A stretch of 64,000 nt of DNA from positions 1-64,000 of the forward strand of contig NZ_VOBR01000035.1 of NCBI RefSeq assembly GCF_007845675.1, read 5' to 3'. The position numbers and the translations under genes were made by a program. The notes beneath the pieces were generated by a model, which was not told the origin of the DNA, did no database searches, and was given only the letters and a program-made list of their open reading frames with translations. The stretch comes from Lentzea tibetensis (GTDB lineage: Bacteria; Actinomycetota; Actinomycetes; Mycobacteriales; Pseudonocardiaceae). Shown here piece by piece: positions 60,200 through 64,000 of this stretch (within the stretch, counting starts at the first letter, position 1; every line of letters starts with the position of its first letter).

Positions 60200-61279
60200 A
60201 TGAACACCACCTGGCGCCTGCGCGTGGAACTCGCTGACAGCCCCGGCGCGCTCGCCCGCGTGACGATCCGGCTGGCCGATCAGGACTGCAACGTGCTCGC
60301 GCTGTCCGTGATCGCCGTGCCGGGCGGCGTGCTGGACGAGATCGTCGTGCAGACCGCACCCGGTGTGCTGCCCGCCGACCTGGTCAGCGCAGTGCGCAGC
60401 GAGGGCGGCCGGTGCGTCGGCATCACGCCCGCGGACCTGCGCGACCTCGTCGACACGCCGACGGCGGCGCTGCGGGCGGCGGCCACCGCGGTGCGCGACC
60501 CGGCCGCGACGACCGAGGCGCTGCGGGCGGTGCTGGCCGCGGACTCGGTGGTGGTGCTGCCGGCCAGCGATGCGCCGGAGGCGCGGCAATCCGACACTGA
60601 TCACGGGACAGGGCACCACGTGCGGCTCACCGGACGGGACGGCACGGTCGTCGAGGCGCGCCGCGGGTGGGCGCCGTTCACCCAGGTCGAGCTGGCGCGC
60701 GGCACCGCGTTGCTGGAGCTGCTCGGCGCGTCCGTCTCGCAGACCAGGGGCGTGCTGAGCGACGACGGCGTGGCGCTCGTGCTGCGACCAGGGCTGCCGG
60801 CGGACGAGGAAGCCGTCGCGGAACTGCACACGCGCTGCTCGATGCGGACGATGTTCAACCGCTACCACGCGGGCATGCGCGCGGTGCCGCGCCGCTGGCT
60901 GCACCGGCTGCTCAGCCCGCCGCGCGGCAGCACGATCGTGGTGCAGTGCGCGGACCGGGTGATCGGGATCGGGCAGCTCATCCGGATGTCCACTCCGGAG
61001 TGCGCCGAGGTGTCGCTGCTCGTCGAGGACGCCTGGCAGAAACGCGGCGTCGGCACGGCGCTGCTGTCCGCGCTGGCCGACGCGGCCCGCGCCGCGGGGT
61101 ACGCGGAGCTCGTCGCGTGGTGCCTGCCCGCCGAGAAAGGCCTTGTGCGGACGGCCGAACGCGCGGGGCTGCCTTCGTCCGTTCGGCGGGAGGACGGGTT
61201 GTTACGCGTTACGATCCATCCGCGCTCCGCTGCCATTCGGACACCTATTGCGACGATCTCCGCCGACAATTCGCGGTGA
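60200..61279 (+). CDS. ACT domain-GNAT acetyltransferase fusion
   Basis: A 359-residue protein. Residues 1-75 are an ACT-type ligand-binding domain (WRLRVELADSPGALARVTIR, LADQDCNVLALSVI). The middle (about 80-190) is of unknown fold. Residues about 195-345 are a GNAT domain: VALVLRPGLPADEEAVAELH, SLLVEDAWQKRGVGTALLSA (acetyl-CoA loop) and YAELVAWCLPAEKGL. ACT domains usually bind amino acids, so acetylation gated by an amino acid is a fair inference. Target unknown. Confidence 0.8.
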   Translation: MNTTWRLRVELADSPGALARVTIRLADQDCNVLALSVIAVPGGVLDEIVVQTAPGVLPADLVSAVRSEGGRCVGITPADLRDLVDTPTAALRAAATAVRDPAATTEALRAVLAADSVVVLPASDAPEARQSDTDHGTGHHVRLTGRDGTVVEARRGWAPFTQVELARGTALLELLGASVSQTRGVLSDDGVALVLRPGLPADEEAVAELHTRCSMRTMFNRYHAGMRAVPRRWLHRLLSPPRGSTIVVQCADRVIGIGQLIRMSTPECAEVSLLVEDAWQKRGVGTALLSALADAARAAGYAELVAWCLPAEKGLVRTAERAGLPSSVRREDGLLRVTIHPRSAAIRTPIATISADNSR

Positions 61280-61359
61280 ACAGCGCGGAAACCCTCCCTG
61301 GAGATCGCTTGAGGCTAAGCTGAGCCGGATTGCGATCGTTTTCATAGGGAGTGGTGCTG

Positions 61360-62379
61360 GTGTCGATCCACGCGCGTCCGACACTGGAGGACGTGGCCGC
61401 CAGGGCCGGGGTGTCCCGTGCCACGGCGTCACGCGTGCTGAACTCCTCGCCGCGGGTGAGCCCCGAGGCGCTGGAGGCGGTCACCGCGGCCGTGTCGGAG
61501 CTGGGCTACCAGCCGAACCGCGCTGCCCGTGCACTCGTCACCCGCCGCACCGGCGCCGTCGCGGTCCTGTTCTCCGAGCCGGAGCCCAAGATCTTCGACG
61601 ACCCGCACTTCGCCCGCCTGATCAGGGCAGGCGCGCGGGCGCTCGCGGACGTCGACGTGCAGATGGTGCTGATGCTGGTGCACTCCCCCGACGACCAGGC
61701 GCGTGCGCACCGGTTCCTCGCGGGCGGCCACGTCGACGGCGCGCTGGTGTTCGCGCCGCACCAGAACGACCAGCTCGTGTCGGTCGTGAAGAAGCTGCCG
61801 CTGCCGGTGGTCTACGCGGGTAAGCCGTGGGGCCCGCTGCGCGGCCTGCACCTCGTCGACAACGACAACGAGGGCGGCGCGGTGCTGGCGACCGAGCACC
61901 TCAAGTCGCTGGGCCGCAAGAAGATCGTGCACGTGACGGGCCCGCTGGACGAGCTGTCCGCGATCGACCGGCTCTCCGGTTTCAAGTCCGCCATGGGCAT
62001 CGACGACAAGGCCTCGACCAAGCTGACCGCCAACGGCGGGTTCACCACGCAGGGCGGCCGCAAGGCGATGGCCGAGCTGCTGGGCAAGGTGCCCGACCTC
62101 GACGCGGTGTTCGTGGCGTCGGACCTCATGGCCGCCGGCGCGCTGGAAGCGTTGCACGAGGCCGGGAAGCGCGTGCCCGAGGACGTCGCGGTGGTCGGCT
62201 TCGACGACCACGTCGCGATCGCCGAGCACACCGAGCCGCCGCTCACGTCCGTGCGGCAGGACTCGGACCAGCAGGTGAAGCACATGGTCGCGCACCTGAT
62301 GAAGCTGGTGCGCGAGGAGCCGGTGAAGACGAAGCGCGAGATGCTGCCGACGATCCTGGTCCGCCGCGAATCTGCGTAG
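61360..62379 (+). CDS. LacI-family transcriptional regulator (CebR-like)
   Basis: A 339-residue repressor. N-terminal helix-turn-helix and hinge: PTLEDVAARAGVSRATASRV, then SPRVSPEALEAVTAAVSELG and YQPNRAARALVTRRT. The rest is a periplasmic-binding-like sugar domain (VFVASDLMAAGALEALHEAG, VVGFDDHVAIAEHTEPPLTS). I chose GTG 61360 because AGGGAG lies eight bases upstream; GTG 61351 or 61354 is possible. Convergent with the beta-glucosidase gene; the neighbouring sugar ABC permease suggests cellobiose-type control. Confidence 0.92.
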   Translation: MSIHARPTLEDVAARAGVSRATASRVLNSSPRVSPEALEAVTAAVSELGYQPNRAARALVTRRTGAVAVLFSEPEPKIFDDPHFARLIRAGARALADVDVQMVLMLVHSPDDQARAHRFLAGGHVDGALVFAPHQNDQLVSVVKKLPLPVVYAGKPWGPLRGLHLVDNDNEGGAVLATEHLKSLGRKKIVHVTGPLDELSAIDRLSGFKSAMGIDDKASTKLTANGGFTTQGGRKAMAELLGKVPDLDAVFVASDLMAAGALEALHEAGKRVPEDVAVVGFDDHVAIAEHTEPPLTSVRQDSDQQVKHMVAHLMKLVREEPVKTKREMLPTILVRRESA

Positions 62380-62421
62380 AGCTCAGTTGGGCCTCAGTCC
62401 GGCTAAAAGGTCCCGATGTCC

Positions 62422-62465
62422 TGAGAGCGCTCTCACACGCAGGACTATCCGCGTGTGAGAGCGCT
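62422..62465. terminator. Bidirectional terminator containing a CebR-like palindrome
   Basis: Arms 62426-62440 and 62451-62465 form a perfect 15-bp stem between the convergent lacI and beta-glucosidase genes. The left side also contains TGAGAGCGCTCTCA (62422-62435), a perfect 14-bp palindrome that differs at two positions from the Streptomyces CebR box TGGGAGCGCTCCCA. Confidence 0.75.
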
Positions 62466-62478
62466 GTCCCCAGGGGTG

Positions 62479-63903
62479 TTAGACCTGGTAGCCGTCGGAC
62501 GGCAGACCGTTGTGCCTGATGATGCGCGACAACGTGGCCGCCGACTCCTTGATCGTGCGCTGCTGCGTCTCGTAGTCGACGTGCACGATCCCGAACCGCT
62601 GGCTGTACCCGGCCGCCCACTCGAAGTTGTCGAGCAGCGACCACGCCAGGTACCCGCGCACGTCCGCGCCGTCCGCGATGGCGCGGTGCACCGCGCGCAC
62701 GTGGTCGACGAGGTAGCGCGTGCGTTCCGGGTCGACGACGCGGCCCATCTCGTCGACGGTGTCGGGGAACGCGGAACCGTTCTCCGTCACGACGAGCGGC
62801 AGCCCGCCCGCGTCGCGGGACAGCCGGACCAGCAGCTCGGCGAAGGCGTCGGCGTTCTGCTCCCAGCCGAACCCGGTCAGCGCGCCGCGCGGCGGCAGCA
62901 GTTCGACCCCGCGCAGACCGGCGAAAGGTCCTTCGGTGACAACGTCGTCAGCGGCAGGTGCGACCCGTGCCGGTGCGTAGTAGTTGACCCCGAGCCAGTC
63001 CAGCGGCGCGGCGATGACGTCCAGGTCGCCGTCGCGGATCACCCGCTGCCAGTCGCCCAGCCACGCCGTGTCCTCCAGCACGTCGGCCGGGTAGCCGCGC
63101 CCGACCACCGGGTCGAGCAGGACGCGGTTCTGCAGGCCGTCGACCTTGCGCACCGCCTCCTGGTGCGCGGGCGTCGCGGCGTCCGCCCACACCTGGCTGA
63201 AGTTCAGCACCAGCGAGATCTTGTGGTCCTCCGGTGAGGACTCGCGCAGCGCCGACGCCGCCAGGCCGTGACCGAGCAGCAGGTGGTGCGCGGCCTCCAG
63301 CGCCTCCTTCGGGTTCACGACACCCGGTGCGTGGATGCCGTTGCCGTACCCGAGGAACGCCGAGCACCACGGTTCGTTCAGCGTCGTCCAGTCCGAGACC
63401 CGGTCGGCGAGTCGCGTGTGGACGTGCGTCGCGTACTCGGCGAACCGGTAGGCGGTGTCGCGGTTGCGCCAGCCACCCGCGTCCTCCAGGGCCTGCGGCA
63501 GGTCCCAGTGGTAGAGCGTGACCAGCGGCCGGATGCCGGACGCCAGCAGCGAGTCGACGAGGCGGTCGTAGAAGTCGAGGCCGCGCTCCTCCACCGCGCC
63601 CGCGCCCGTCGGCTGGACCCTCGGCCACGCCACGGAGAACCGGTACGCCGCCAAGCCCAGCGAGGACATGAGCTCGACGTCGGACGCGTAGCGGTGGTAG
63701 TGGTCGCAGGCCGGCTCGCCGGTGTCGCCGCCGAGCACCTTGCCCGGTGTCGCCGAGAAGGTGTCCCAGATGGACGGTCCGCGGCCGTCCGCTGTGGTCG
63801 CTCCCTCGATCTGGAACGACGCGGTCGCCGCTCCCCACAGGAAGTCCGGCGGGAACCTCAACAGGTCCCGCCCGACCTCCACGTCCGGGTCGGTTGTCGT
63901 CAT
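62479..63903 (-). CDS. GH1 beta-glucosidase
   Basis: A 474-residue family 1 glycosidase, usual length. FPPDFLWGAATASFQIEGAT opens the barrel; DWTTLNEPWCSAFLGY carries the acid/base Glu (NEP) and LPLVVTENGSAFPD the nucleophile Glu (TENG); WSLLDNFEWAAGYSQRFGIV closes the site. No signal peptide, so it acts on imported cellobiose or similar beta-glucosides. It lies 20 bp behind the sugar ABC permease gene on the same strand, like bglC after cebG. Confidence 0.95.
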   Translation of the reverse strand: MTTTDPDVEVGRDLLRFPPDFLWGAATASFQIEGATTADGRGPSIWDTFSATPGKVLGGDTGEPACDHYHRYASDVELMSSLGLAAYRFSVAWPRVQPTGAGAVEERGLDFYDRLVDSLLASGIRPLVTLYHWDLPQALEDAGGWRNRDTAYRFAEYATHVHTRLADRVSDWTTLNEPWCSAFLGYGNGIHAPGVVNPKEALEAAHHLLLGHGLAASALRESSPEDHKISLVLNFSQVWADAATPAHQEAVRKVDGLQNRVLLDPVVGRGYPADVLEDTAWLGDWQRVIRDGDLDVIAAPLDWLGVNYYAPARVAPAADDVVTEGPFAGLRGVELLPPRGALTGFGWEQNADAFAELLVRLSRDAGGLPLVVTENGSAFPDTVDEMGRVVDPERTRYLVDHVRAVHRAIADGADVRGYLAWSLLDNFEWAAGYSQRFGIVHVDYETQQRTIKESAATLSRIIRHNGLPSDGYQV

Positions 63904-63923
63904 GAACTCACCCCTCGCCTACC

Positions 63924-64000
63924 TCATCCCTTAAGGGCGCCCTGCATGATCCCGCCGACGATCTGGCGGGAGAGCAGGACGAACAGCCCGATGACCGGCA
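63924..64000 (-). CDS. Carbohydrate ABC transporter permease, C-terminal end only
   Basis: Only the last 24 codons are in the window: PVIGLFVLLSRQIVGGIMQG, then ALKG and TGA. The sequence GGIMQGALKG is the standard end of MalG/CebG-type permeases (GxMxGAxKG). The rest of the transporter lies beyond the right edge. Same strand as the beta-glucosidase, so probably one operon. Confidence 0.85.
   Translation of the reverse strand, partial: PVIGLFVLLSRQIVGGIMQGALKG

Overview
The window is high-GC actinomycete DNA, most likely from the order Pseudonocardiales (a Lentzea, Lechevalieria or Saccharothrix-like genome). The signs are strong GC bias at third codon positions, many GTG starts, 4-bp ATGA/GTGA stop-start overlaps, an Lsr2 nucleoid protein, SigE-family sigma factors, LAL and SARP-era style regulators, and a class-III cyclase-like monodomain gene. 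The taxon is an inference from gene style, not from a marker gene.

Layout. 1-9.6 kb: a secreted C39-like peptidase, a large LAL-type LuxR regulator divergent from a secreted alpha/beta hydrolase, a Tat-exported PIG-L/LmbE deacetylase carrying a beta-propeller, a LysE exporter, and a DrrAB-type drug ABC exporter divergent from its TetR regulator with two tandem palindromic operators. 10.3-16.8 kb: the most unusual block. One operon encodes a nucleoside 2-deoxyribosyltransferase-like protein, a dihydroorotate-dehydrogenase-like protein (frameshifted), a creatininase-family hydrolase and a DHA2 MFS permease, all joined by 4-bp overlaps. The divergent operon encodes an MtnA-type sugar-1-phosphate isomerase and a class II aldolase/SDR fusion. 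Together they look like a pathway that splits a nucleoside-like compound, reduces and opens the base, and feeds the sugar phosphate through isomerase and aldolase. 16.8-19.4 kb: a trehalose-6-phosphate synthase fused to an N-terminal helix-turn-helix, divergent from a stand-alone class III nucleotide cyclase. 19.3-26.8 kb: a MacB-like ABC exporter with a two-component system, a GNAT, an SDR/MarR pair, and a membrane-anchored ARB_07466-like protein.

26.9-29.3 kb is a graveyard next to a tRNA gene: remnants of a histidine kinase, a subtilase and a tyrosine integrase with many frameshifts, ending at a tRNA(CAA). 29.3-36.9 kb: CsoR with its operator, Lsr2, a fused PabA-PabB aminodeoxychorismate synthase, a SigE-family sigma/anti-sigma pair, a GH97 glycosidase and a membrane metallophosphoesterase. 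37-39.4 kb: a complete spermidine operon (ornithine-decarboxylase-like, speD, speE). 39.5-47.5 kb: a DPP-IV-like peptidase, a cyclopropane-synthase-like methyltransferase with a DUF1295 reductase, a secreted-repeat protein, a mobile-looking perfect hairpin, and gcvT-glyA under a tandem glycine riboswitch. 47.5-49.4 kb: small membrane and hypothetical proteins, including a 53-residue one.

49.7-55.5 kb is a fatty-acid/acyl-CoA locus: acyl-CoA dehydrogenase and CaiB-type racemase on one strand, thiolase and FadB on the other. FadB lacks a segment in its NAD domain. 55.5-61.3 kb: a membrane STAND-like P-loop/TPR protein, an AraC regulator, a DM13 protein, two small membrane proteins and an ACT-GNAT fusion. 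61.3-64 kb: a LacI regulator, a GH1 beta-glucosidase and the end of a sugar ABC permease, resembling the Streptomyces ceb/bglC cellobiose locus; a CebR-like palindrome lies in the terminator between the convergent genes.
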